DNA of 64,000 nucleotides from Tragulus kanchil (taxonomy: Eukaryota > Chordata > Mammalia > Artiodactyla > Tragulidae), in assembly GCA_022376925.1 (NCBI GenBank), contig JAIOJX010000005.1, forward strand, positions 156,937,501 through 157,001,500, in the 5' to 3' direction. A program made the position numbers and the translations under genes. How positions within the stretch are numbered: position 1 is the stretch's first letter; every line of letters starts with the position of its first letter. The notes below the pieces were generated by a model. The model saw only the letters and a program-made list of their open reading frames with translations, ran no database searches and was not told the DNA's origin. Positions 11,449 to 29,700 of this stretch are shown here, piece by piece.

Positions 11449-11896
11449 TGTCGCAGTCCGTGCACGGGTTGGAAAAGAATTTCCAGACACGTAGAGGGAG
11501 AAGAAAGTAATGTTTATTAGAGTCGGAGAAGGGAGAGTCGCGGCCAGAACAGCGGGTCAGCTTAAGGGAGAAAGTGGGAGACACCGTGAGAACAGCGGGC
11601 CTCACAGCGGGCCAGCTCCAGGGAGAGCTGACCAAGCAGGGGTCTTTGATTCCTTTTATAGCTAGAGTCTAAGGAGTGGCATGGGGGTCTTAAGGGTCAT
11701 TGCTGACTGGACAGTGTACTGGGTGGGGTAGAGTGATGACTACAGCCTGAGGGGAAGACAGTGTGGTCCAAGGAGTGGCATGGGGTCTACTATAGCCTGG
11801 GGGAAGGGAAGGACCATAAGGGTCTGGTTGTCTCTTTGTGCATTCCAAGACCCTCCTTTTTTGTCCGTGTTGTTCTTTCATCCTTGATGCACCACA
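11449..11896 (-). mobile_element. LTR inserted in L1, copy 2 (within D3)
   Basis: Exact counterpart of the LTR at 10343-10790, displaced by 1106 bp with the same flanks. It is almost certainly a duplicate of one genomic locus. Confidence 0.82.
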
Positions 11897-12360
11897 GAAA
11901 ACATACAATTCCACCAAAAAGACTTGTACATCAACACTCAAGGTGGTATTACTCATAATAGCCAAATACGTATCAATGGATAAATGGATATATAAAACAT
12001 GTATAAAGTGTTGCTATATCTATGCAATGAAATATTATTTAGCTATAAAGAATGGAGAACTGATACGTGCTACACTGTGGATGACCCTTGACAACATTAT
12101 GCTAATTGAAGAAACCAGACACAGAAGTCCACAGACTGCATGACTGCATTTATATGAAATGTTGTCTAACAAGGTCCTACGGCATAGCACAGAGGACTGT
12201 TAATATACCCAATATCCTGTGATTAAACGTCAATGGAGAAGGATATGTAAACATCACTGAGTCACTTTGCTGCAGAGCAGAGACTGGCACAACAGTGGAA
12301 ATCAACTATACTTCAGTCGAAAAATTGAAAACAATTTTTAATTTAAAAAGAACGTCCAAA

Positions 12361-12560
12361 AGGACAAAGAAAAAGAAAAAAAGAAACAATTAAAAAAAGA
12401 AAGAAAGAAAGAAAACAAAAAAAGAAAAAAGAACGTCCAGGGAAGTCTGGAGACAGCAAGTTAAAGGTTGCCCGAGGCCACGGGGCCAGGCTGGATGGAC
12501 GGGTGACAGCTAAAAGGCACAAGCCTCCTCTCTGAGGTGATAAAGATTCTAAAATTGATC
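12361..12560. repeat. A/G-rich low-complexity sequence
   Basis: A run of aaag/aaaaag motifs at 12355-12435, followed by unremarkable sequence. It probably started as the A-rich tail of the preceding L1. Confidence 0.6.
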
Positions 12561-12660
12561 CTGTGGCAGGTTGAATATACTTGAACAGAGAAACCATTCA
12601 ATTATATACTTTAAATGTGTGAATGGTAGCATGTGAGTTACAGCTCAAAAAAAAAAAAAA
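12561..12660 (+). mobile_element. Probable old LINE 3' end with A-tail
   Basis: The wording tatactttaaatgtgtgaat, catgtgagttacagctca and then an A-tract resembles an old L1-type 3' terminus. Family assignment is tentative. Confidence 0.4.
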
Positions 12661-12669
12661 ACTGCTGCA

Positions 12670-12692
12670 GATACACACACACACACAGCAAG
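12670..12692. repeat. (CA)n microsatellite
   Basis: Short run of ca dinucleotides (atacacacacacacacag). Confidence 0.85.
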
Positions 12693-13039
12693 AGTGAGCA
12701 CACGTGAGAGAGAGAGGAAAGCACCGTGGATTCCAGCCACGCAGAGTGAACCAGTGCTGACGCCTTTGGGCCAAGAGGTATTTTTAGCTTCTTTTTACTC
12801 ATACTTACATCTCAGTGACATAGCCCCCCACCCCACCCAAGGGACCCTGCTAAGGATTTCAAGCGAAGAGACTGTTTAGCCAAAACTCTACAGGAAGTGG
12901 ATCCACTGTATCGGGAGCGTCCACCCTCACACTCCTCCTGATCCGGACTGTCATCTGTCTGTTTGCTTTCTCCTGATTTGTCACCCAGGTTCCACATCCT
13001 CGGGTTCCCCCAAGAGGCGGGCCCATCCTTCCAGCCCCA

Positions 13040-13505
13040 TTTGGTAGCCACGGCAACTGAGTGCAAGGTTTATTCACACCCATTCTGGAGTCTCCCCAGC
13101 TCCTGAGCCTGGGGGACTCGAAGACATCATGGGTGAGACGCTGGGAGCTGCCGAGGGGCATGGGCAGAGGGAAGGGGAGCACCCGATTGGGTGCCCAGAC
13201 ACCCATCCAACAGGGAGACGGAGGTGAGACATGATGGCCTCAGGAGGACCGTTGCGTCTCTGAAGGGGTCCCTGCCCCTGACCGGCTGCTCACCATGGAA
13301 AAAAAAAGGCTGAGCGGGGGGTGGCAGGCCTGTTTGCACTCGCAGCACTTAGTGCAGCCGGGCTGAGCGGCACTGTGCAAACAGACTCCCCGGGACACCT
13401 GTGCCGAGCAGCGCGGCAGGCAGGAGGCTGGGCGCAGGTCCCCGGGCGCTGCCCGCCTCCGCTTCTGCAGCCAGCCCCACGGCCCTGGCCCAGTCCTGGG
13501 CCGCC
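13040..13505 (+). promoter_or_regulatory. KCNK16: KCNK16 proximal promoter and 5' UTR region
   Basis: The sequence becomes GC- and CpG-richer towards the start codon (gcccgcctccgcttctgc just upstream). No clear TATA box is seen and the transcription start is not determinable. The ATG at 13506 sits in a strong Kozak context (gccgccatgc). An upstream in-frame ATG at 13401 would add 35 residues not expected from the human protein. Confidence 0.5.
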
Positions 13506-21773
<8,268 letters not shown>

Positions 21774-22024
21774 GCACCCCCGACGAGTGGCCACGGGAGC
21801 CCCTTCCAGCATCTCGTGTCCACGCCCATGCCCCCCAGATTTCCTGCCACACCTCCTCCTCTGTCAGCGTGCTCATCTCCCAACCACAGCTGGTTTCCGG
21901 AGCTCTCCAGAAAGAAAGGGCCCAAAAAAGTAACAGAAAGGCGCGGTCGAGATGGGCCAGGAGACGGAAGTGTGTGCAGTGAGATGTGGGCTCTTGTCCT
22001 AGAGCCCCTTCCTCAAAAGTGACC
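21774..22024 (+). other. KCNK16: KCNK16 3' UTR candidate region
   Basis: Sequence after the stop codon and before a SINE. No canonical AATAAA signal was seen here, so the transcript end is not placed. Confidence 0.4.
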
Positions 22025-22165
22025 CGAAGGGACGTCCCCCAGTGGTTACACCATCACTCTTCCAATGCAGGGTGTGTGGGTTCAATCCCTGGTCAGGGAA
22101 CTAGGATCCCACAACCCCTGCAGTGTGGCCCAAAAATTGAAAAAGAAAACAAAATGACCCAAATA
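22025..22165 (+). mobile_element. Short tRNA-derived SINE
   Basis: Reads gtcccccagtggttacacc, atgcagggtgtgtgggttc, aatccctggtcagggaacta, with an A-rich end (gaaaaagaaaac). Most of it recurs at 23170-23287 through D6. Confidence 0.82.
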
Positions 22166-22877
22166 CGTTGACTCCAGACATGGATCATTATGGCCAAATC
22201 TCCACCGCGTACCTCCCCTCCCAGGAGGCCTCATGTGGGACAGTCACCAAGGGCCACTGTATCTGGGCCTCATTTGATACAGCATGGGGTGTCGTCAGGC
22301 CCCAGGGTGTGTCTGGCGCTGGTGGGGCCAGGCTCTGGGGCAACAACCTTGACCTTCCTGCCCCCTAAGTGGAAGGAGGAGACAAGCAGAGAGCTAACTC
22401 AGATCCCATGGCAGGGGCAGACCAAGCTATGACAGGTGGCCAGGGGACCCACTGGCCGGGCAGGGACTCTGGAGTCATCTTCATGCACCTAGGATGTCTG
22501 GCCTTAGAAAGCCCCCAGCCAGAGGGATGGGTCACCTACCTCTAAGCCTGTCAGTCCCCCTTGTCTAGGGGACCAGAGCTGTCCTTGAACAGGCTTCCGC
22601 ATTCTTGGGTGTCCCACCCACATTCCTGGACATGGCCTCCCCTGACCTCCTCGGGGCACCCTTTGACCTCATTACCCCTTCCAGGCTCTTACAAGCCTTT
22701 CAAAACCCTTCCTGGGAAAACATCAGCCAGCAGATCCCAGGAGATTTCTAGGAAATGAGCTGTGTGGAGGCCCAGCCTCTGTCAGGAATATCCCGTGCAC
22801 CCTGGCCTCTCTCCTGCCGGACGGTGACACCTCTGGCCAGGAGAGGACAGAGTTGCACCAGTCCATCTCACGGTCCA

Positions 22878-23080
22878 GGCCGCCCAGGTGGCGCTAGTGG
22901 TAAAGAACCCACCTGCCAGTGAAGGAAATGTAAAAAACATAGGTCGATCCCTGGGTCAGGAAGATCGCCTGGAGGAAGGCATGGGAACCCACTCCAGTAT
23001 TCTTGCTTGGAGAATCCCATGATTCCATGGGGTCACAAAGACTCATGGGCAAAGCGACTTAGCGACACACACGCGTCCCA
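22878..23080 (+). mobile_element. Bov-A2-type SINE, copy 1
   Basis: Reads gccgcccaggtggcgctagt, ggtaaagaacccacctgcc, aacccactccagtattcttg and catggggtcacaaagactc: a typical Bov-A2 core. It is duplicated at 24000-24205. Confidence 0.88.
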
Positions 23081-23169
23081 AGGCCCTAGCTCACCAAAGA
23101 CTGCAAACCTTTCTCAGCAAGACAGGCCCATCAGTGGGGCCTTGGAGTCAGACTCTGGGTGGGGGCTGG

Positions 23170-23287
23170 ACACCATCACTCTTCCAATGCAGGGTGTGTG
23201 GGTTCAATCCCTGGTCAGGGAACTAGGATCCCACAACCCCTGCAGTGTGGCCCAAAAATTGAAAAAGAAAACAAAATGACCCAAATA
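23170..23287 (+). mobile_element. Short tRNA-derived SINE, copy 2 (within D6)
   Basis: Repeats most of 22048-22165, lacking the SINE head because the duplicated block starts inside the element. The missing head at a block edge is what a contig-overlap artefact would give. Confidence 0.8.
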
Positions 23288-23999
23288 CGTTGACTCCAGA
23301 CATGGATCATTATGGCCAAATCTCCACCGCGTACCTCCCCTCCCAGGAGGCCTCATGTGGGACAGTCACCAAGGGCCACTGTATCTGGGCCTCATTTGAT
23401 ACAGCATGGGGTGTCGTCAGGCCCCAGGGTGTGTCTGGCGCTGGTGGGGCCAGGCTCTGGGGCAACAACCTTGACCTTCCTGCCCCCTAAGTGGAAGGAG
23501 GAGACAAGCAGAGAGCTAACTCAGATCCCATGGCAGGGGCAGACCAAGCTATGACAGGTGGCCAGGGGACCCACTGGCCGGGCAGGGACTCTGGAGTCAT
23601 CTTCATGCACCTAGGATGTCTGGCCTTAGAAAGCCCCCAGCCAGAGGGATGGGTCACCTACCTCTAAGCCTGTCAGTCCCCCTTGTCTAGGGGACCAGAG
23701 CTGTCCTTGAACAGGCTTCCGCATTCTTGGGTGTCCCACCCACATTCCTGGACATGGCCTCCCCTGACCTCCTCGGGGCACCCTTTGACCTCATTACCCC
23801 TTCCAGGCTCTTACAAGCCTTTCAAAACCCTTCCTGGGAAAACATCAGCCAGCAGATCCCAGGAGATTTCTAGGAAATGAGCTGTGTGGAGGCCCAGCCT
23901 CTGTCAGGAATATCCCGTGCACCCTGGCCTCTCTCCTGCCGGACGGTGACACCTCTGGCCAGGAGAGGACAGAGTTGCACCAGTCCATCTCACGGTCCA

Positions 24000-24205
24000 G
24001 GCCGCCCAGGTGGCGCTAGTGGTAAAGAACCCACCTGCCAGTGAAGGAAATGTAAAAAACATAGGTCGATCCCTGGGTCAGGAAGATCGCCTGGAGGAAG
24101 GCATGGCAACCCACTCCAGTATTCTTGCTTGGAGACTCCCATGATTCCATGGGGTCACAAAGACTCATGGGCAAAGCGACTTAGCGCACACACACGCGTC
24201 CCAAG
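24000..24205 (+). mobile_element. Bov-A2-type SINE, copy 2 (within D6)
   Basis: Counterpart of 22878-23080, differing by single-base changes (gcatggcaaccc instead of gcatgggaaccc, ggagactccc instead of ggagaatccc). Confidence 0.88.
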
Positions 24206-24260
24206 GCCCTAGCTCACCAAAGACTGCAAACCTTTCTCAGCAAGACAGGCCCATCAGTGG

Positions 24261-24639
24261 CCAGGGACCTCTGGAAAGAACTGAGGCCAGGCTGTGAAGT
24301 CAAGGAAGCTCTGGGTGGGACAAGGACCGAGAGACCTGGGTTACACCCAGGACTTCCTGACACGGAGGAGAGGCCTGAGAGACTCAGGACTCCCAGGGCA
24401 TTGGATGCTTCCTCCGTCCTGGGTGGAAGAGGGGATGGGGTGGGGGAGTGCTCTTCAGAAGCATGGAATGGAAAAGCCCACTGGTCTCGCCTCCCACGTT
24501 CATGGGCAAGAGGTGGGCAGCTGGGGCCCCTCACTGTTGGGTACAGAAAGGAAGAAATAGTGATGGGAGAGATCCAGGGAGGACTTGACAGGCAATGAGC
24601 CTTGGTGATAGTCCTGAAAGGGTTTTACCTCGATTTGAG
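24261..24639. other. Unique intergenic sequence
   Basis: No gene or known repeat recognised between KCNK16 and the LTR complex upstream of KCNK17. Confidence 0.5.
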
Positions 24640-24905
24640 ACTTAAACCCAGGGCCCAGACCTGATCAAACCCTGCTTGGGACTCGAACCCACGTGGCTGG
24701 AGCTTGAATTCCAGCCAAAACCCTCTTTGGGACTTGAACCCACGTGACTGGGGCTTGAACCTAGCCAAAAGCAGTTTGGGACTCAAACCCACGTGGCTAA
24801 GGCTTAACCCCAGCCAAAACCCTGCTTGGGGCTTGAACCCACATAGTCAGGACTCAATCCCGGCCAAAACCCTGTCTGGGACTCGAACCCACACAGCCGG
24901 GACTT
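24640..24905 (-). repeat. ~50-bp minisatellite with B-box-like motifs
   Basis: Five diverged units with periods of 49-51 bp, each containing cttgggactcgaaccc or a variant, starting near 24678, 24729, 24778, 24828 and 24878. On the minus strand the conserved part reads gggttcgagtccc or gggttcaagtccc, the consensus of the tRNA T-arm/pol III B box. It adjoins a minus-strand LTR on the internal side, so it may be retroviral leader sequence. Confidence 0.75.
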
Positions 24906-24923
24906 AATCCAGCACTCACCCAA

Positions 24924-25437
24924 TGTCTGGACCCACCAAGGCTCAGGTTCTTCCTGCCTCAACGCAGAAAGAATTCAGCGAAAAGCAGAGTGATAGGCAA
25001 GAAAAGGATTGATTAGGATAGGGTACTTGTAAGAGGTGCAAGCAGGCAGGCAGGAAAGCTCTGCTCTGCTATTCCTTCGATTGAGTGGGCAGCCATATAT
25101 ATAGGATGGTCGAAGACCACTCCCCTCAGGTAGACACAGATGCAAGGCATACATCACTGGTTGCTTCTTCGCCAGCTCCTCCTTCATCAGCTGTTTCTAC
25201 CCAGTCGAGCCTGCTTTACTGAACAAGGAGCAGCTCTCCGGAGTTGTCATCAACTCACTGGCCTGCCAACCTTTCTCAGGTTTCACTCTTCTACCTACTG
25301 TCCCCTACTAGGACTCCACAACCACCTACCTGTTCTACTCTGTCCCAGGGCCCCAGGAAAATAAACTTTCCTTCCACTTTCTCTTCCCCCAAGTGCGGTC
25401 TGCAGGAGTTTCGCTTACTGTTGGCTATGTACAGAAC
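24924..25437 (-). mobile_element. Endogenous retrovirus LTR, antisense
   Basis: On the minus strand there is a TATA box (ctatatatatggctg, about 25092-25107), then an R/U5 part ending gctgaattctttctgcg, tgaggcaggaagaacctgag and ccagaca. The left TG (24924) is clear; the right end near 25437 is approximate. It sits about 0.3 kb upstream of the KCNK17 start codon, transcribing away from it. Confidence 0.65.
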
Positions 25438-25479
25438 ACTGGAAGGCCCTGAGCCGGTCTCTCCCAGCGCCGGTGCCTG

Positions 25480-26720
25480 ATTGCGGTCAAAACAGCCCTC
25501 CCCTTCGCCCAGAGCGAGGCGTGCCTGGGGGTGGGCACTTTAACACATTCGAGGCGGGGCCAGTTGCCCACAGCTTGGCCTCTTTTTGTCCCTGGGATTG
25601 GATCCGAGTGCGGGGCGGGGCAGGGCTGTCCCGTTCCCCAGCACACAGCTCCTCCGCTGAGAAAACTGGGCAGAGGCACGCGTTGGTTAGAGAAGGGGCC
25701 AGCCGAGCTCCTTCCTGGCTCTTCCTTTTCGCCTCAGTCCTGGCGCATGGCTCCCAACTCCGGCCTCCCTGCCTCTCCTGCTAAGTGCAGCCGGCGAGCC
25801 TGGGATGCGCGGGAGAGAGGGCTGGGGGGCTGCTTGGTGCCGGTGCCGACCACATTGCTCCTGCTGTTTACCTACCTGATTTACCTGGTCCTGGGCACCT
25901 GCGTGTTCTGGGTGCTCGAGAGCCCCGCGGCGCACGATTCCAGCCAGAGATTCCAGCGCGACAAGTGGGCGCTGCTGCAGAACTTCACGTGTCTGGATGG
26001 CCCGGCGCTGGACTCGCTGATTCGGGTTAGGGGCGCGCTGGGCGGCCTGGGCGCGGGGGTGCTGGCACAGCGGAGCGTGGGGTGTGTGGTCACGAGGCGA
26101 AAGGCCACGGCCCGGCTCTGGTCAGGGCGCTACCGGGAGCACTTCTCCAAAAGAAAGTGGAAGGGACAGACGCGGGGACGACCGGGGGAGCGCGTTGCAG
26201 GGTGGACACCGGAGTACGGGATTGGACCTCGATACAAAGAGCCTGGCGCAGGCGAGAGGGGCCGGACCCTCGCTGGCCTTAGAGTTTGGTGGCGCACGCG
26301 TCCAAATCTGGGGGTGAAGACGACAGGGGGCGCGCCAACGGGCTCCAGAGCTGATGGGATCCACCGCATCCAGGCAGCGTTAAGGATAGAGCGCGCCGGC
26401 CGGCTTGGGAGATGGCGGGAGGGGTTTCGACCTGGGACCTCCGCGTGCTGTGTGGGGGTCGTCGGACAGCCGGCGAATGGCCCCTTCCACGGGAGACCCA
26501 TACGTAAATTTGAGAACTGGGGGCGGAACCGCAGAGGGCGCTGGTTGTGGTCTGATAAGCAGCAGCGCTGTTGGAGTTTGGGAGGAAAGGGGATGCCGAG
26601 CGCGCTTGCCCTGCCAGGCGGGGCCTCCTGGATGGATGAAGGTCTCCTTCCACGCTGCGCAGGCGACGCTGGACTGAGAACTGCTGGGATGTGAGACACG
26701 CTTCCGTCTCCGGGGCCCTG
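25480..26720 (+). promoter_or_regulatory. KCNK17: CpG island, KCNK17 promoter and first exon
   Basis: Dense CpG and GC over about 1.2 kb (gaggcggggccagttgccc, gtgcggggcggggcagggct upstream of the ATG; gcgcgctgggcggcctggg after exon 1). Two GC-box-like ggggcgggg motifs near 25550 and 25613 and no TATA box suggest a dispersed CpG promoter. The segment from 26368 onward recurs at 27473 in D7. Confidence 0.75.
25747..26025 (+). CDS. KCNK17: KCNK17 coding exon 1
   Basis: 279 nt, 93 codons, from MAPNSGLPASPAKC to LDGPALDSLIR. It encodes TM1 and the first half of the cap. The donor is cgg|gttagg, a weak version of the consensus. The frame stays open well into the intron because the DNA is GC-rich. 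The start is the only ATG shortly before the conserved region; its Kozak context is moderate (G at +4). Confidence 0.93.
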
Positions 26721-29700
26721 GCTTAGTTCACGGGTGCAGACCGCTGCGCCCTGCCCTGCTGTCGGGGTGCCTCCTCGGGCAAGGAAGGCAGGGCCTGTGT
26801 CCCAGAGTTGCCAGCCCAACGCTGGTCCCCAGAAGGTAGCAGAGAAGTGTGTCTGGTGGGACAGAACAGGGCCGCAGGAGCAGAGGCGGAGTCCTGAGCC
26901 CTGGGACAGGGCCAGCGTGGCCAAGCTGGAAGCTGGGCGGAGGAAGGACTGCCTCCACCAAGAATCTCAGGGGACACCTCCACCCACGACCTCTAAACTT
27001 TTAAAGTGCAGCCGGACTGCTTCATCCTGGAGGCGATGTGACACGCCCCTTGAAAAGGTGGTGAGCTTCAACTACCAGCAGCCTAGCCTCCAAAAAAAAC
27101 GTGAATATGACGCAATGGGAATAATAGGCAGTTTCTGTGCAACACTTACGGTGTGTCGGGCACAGTTCCTAGTGTGTTAATTCATTCCTCCCCTGTCTGC
27201 CTCACCATGATTATCATCCCCATTTTACAGACGGAGACACTGAGGCTCAAAGAAATTAAACACAAATGCATGGTGGTTTGCGGGGAGGGGAGGGTGTCCA
27301 CCACCATGAGAACTGCCTCAGTGCAGATCTGGGGGGATGTTTCCCAAGGTTCCCGGAGGAGATCTCATATCTTCGCCTTCACCTCCTGCTCCACCTCCCT
27401 TCACCTCCTTCCTCAACCCCTGTGGCTTCCCACATCCCCAGGGATAGGGGTGGGGTGTCTCCAACTCAGACCATCCAGGCAGCGTTAAGGATAGAGCGCG
27501 CCGGCCGGCTTGGGAGATGGCGGGAGGGGTTTCGACCTGGGACCTCCGCGTGCTGTGTGGGGGTCGTCGGACAGCCGGCGAATGGCCCCTTCCACGGGAG
27601 ACCCATACGTAAATTTGAGAACTGGGGGCGGAACCGCAGAGGGCGCTGGTTGTGGTCTGATAAGCAGCAGCGCTGTTGGAGTTTGGGAGGAAAGGGGATG
27701 CCGAGCGCGCTTGCCCTGCCAGGCGGGGCCTCCTGGATGGATGAAGGTCTCCTTCCACGCTGCGCAGGCGACGCTGGACTGAGAACTGCTGGGATGTGAG
27801 ACACGCTTCCGTCTCCGGGGCCCTGGCTTAGTTCACGGGTGCAGACCGCTGCGCCCTGCCCTGCTGTCGGGGTGCCTCCTCGGGCAAGGAAGGCAGGGCC
27901 TGTGTCCCAGAGTTGCCAGCCCAACGCTGGTCCCCAGAAGGTAGCAGAGAAGTGTGTCTGGTGGGACAGAACAGGGCCGCAGGAGCAGAGGCGGAGTCCT
28001 GAGCCCTGGGACAGGGCCAGCGTGGCCAAGCTGGAAGCTGGGCGGAGGAAGGACTGCCTCCACCAAGAATCTCAGGGGACACCTCCACCCACGACCTCTA
28101 AACTTTTAAAGTGCAGCCGGACTGCTTCATCCTGGAGGCGATGTGACACGCCCCTTGAAAAGGTGGTGAGCTTCAACTACCAGCAGCCTAGCCTCCAAAA
28201 AAAACGTGAATATGACGCAATGGGAATAATAGGCAGTTTCTGTGCAACACTTACGGTGTGTCGGGCACAGTTCCTAGTGTGTTAATTCATTCCTCCCCTG
28301 TCTGCCTCACCATGATTATCATCCCCATTTTACAGACGGAGACACTGAGGCTCAAAGAAATTAAACACAAATGCATGGTGGTTTGCGGGGAGGGGAGGGT
28401 GTCCACCACCATGAGAACTGCCTCAGTGCAGATCTGGGGGGATGTTTCCCAAGGTTCCCGGAGGAGATCTCATATCTTCGCCTTCACCCCCTCCTGCTCC
28501 ACCTCCCCTTCACCTCCTTCCTCAACCCCCTGTGGCTTCCCACATCCCCAGGGATAGGGGTGGGGTGTCTCCAACTCAGACCTCCCCACCGAGGGCAGAC
28601 ATGTTTGCGCAACTTCCTAGCAGCCCTCAAACTCCACCAAGATCGAGAGCAAGCCGCCCTCCTCCTCCCAACCTGCTCCTCCACCCGCTCTGCATCTCGT
28701 CCTTGGCCTCCTCTCCACACACCTTGTATCATTCTAGACGGGTCCCTCACTACCCACACTGCAGAGGACAGAGCCCCGGGCTTCTGAACGCCTCCTTTCC
28801 AGGCCTCCTGGACCCCTCACTGCCCACACTGCAGAGGACAGAGCCCCGGGCTTCTGAACGCCTCCTTTCCGGGCCTCCTGGACCCCTCTGTGCTGGGAGC
28901 CGGGCCTCTGGATGCTCCTGCGGGCCCCTCTCCTCTCCTGGCCTCTAGCACCGTCTAGCACACATACCTGAGTTTACCTCCCCTTACTTGGTGGCCTTGG
29001 GAGGGGCCTGCCGCGCCGTCCCCGGCCTGGAAAAGCCGAGCATGGCCTGGCTGCCAGCTACCTTTCTGTCTCCCTCGTCAGCATCCCTGACCCAGTCCTC
29101 CCTTCCAGCCTTTATTCCTGTGGTCCTATTCACCAGGAACAATCCTGTCGGACCCTCTAGGAAGAACCAACTATAACATCACCCCCTCCACGCAGTCTTC
29201 TGCCTCTCCGAATGCACCCCCTTCCTGTCTGTATTCCCACCGCATTATGTGTGTAATCATGATGCGGAGAACCCTTGCTAACCTGAATCGTGTTCAGGCA
29301 CTCTTCTAACGCTTTACACCTAATAGCGCATGAAAACCTCAGCAACATTATGAGTCTAAAATTACAGACGTGCAGCCGGACTGCTTCATCCTGGAGGCGA
29401 TGTGACACGCCTTGAAAAGGTGGTGAGCTTCAACTACCAGCATCCTAGCCTCCAAAAAAAACGTGAATATGACGCAATGGGAATAATAGGCAGTTTCTGT
29501 GCAACACTTACGGTGTGTCGGGCACAGTTCCTAGTGTGTTAATTCATTCCTCCCCTGTCTGCCTCACCATGATTATCATCCCCATTTTACAGACGGAGAC
29601 ACTGAGGCTCAAAGAAATTAAACACAAATGCATGGTGGTTTGCGGGGAGGGGAGGGTGTCCACCACCATGAGAACTGCCTCAGTGCAGATCTGGGGGGAT

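Larger units (their letters stand above)
9936..12147 (+). repeat. Tandem 1106-bp duplication D3 (probable assembly artefact)
   Basis: Copy 1 is 9936-11041 and copy 2 is 11042-12147, with a constant offset of 1106. Each copy holds part of an L1 3' region with an inserted LTR, including the same insertion-site duplication. That makes independent insertion impossible and a copied block certain. Confidence 0.94.
10195..12360 (+). mobile_element. L1 LINE 3' end (interrupted by an LTR and by D3)
   Basis: Typical L1 3' sequence: aaccaatttggaaaac, cataatagccaaata, caacattatgctaa, then at 12150-12360 the artiodactyl L1 end (atatcctgtgattaaac, gagtcactttgctgcagagc, aatcaactatacttcag). Collapsing D3 gives one L1 fragment of about 150 bp, an LTR, then about 470 bp of L1. 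No L1 reading frame remains. Confidence 0.8.
22048..24260 (+). repeat. Tandem duplication D6, KCNK16-KCNK17 intergenic (probable artefact)
   Basis: Copy 1 is 22048-23137, a 32-bp filler sits at 23138-23169, and copy 2 is 23170-24260 (offset 1122-1123). The filler (ggccttggagtcag ... ctctgggtgggggc) looks like a contracted, noisy reading of the unique sequence after copy 2 (ggccaggctgtgaagtcaag ... gctctgggtggg at about 24284-24319). Confidence 0.93.

Noticed and set aside
1..13000. Terminal exons of KIF6, expected upstream by synteny
   Set aside because: I could not recognise any KIF6 coding segment or its 3' end, so none is called.
25531..26694. 387-codon open frame starting upstream of KCNK17 exon 1
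   Set aside because: Only the part from 25747 to 26025 matches the channel. The rest reads through promoter and intron in GC-rich DNA with few stop codons.
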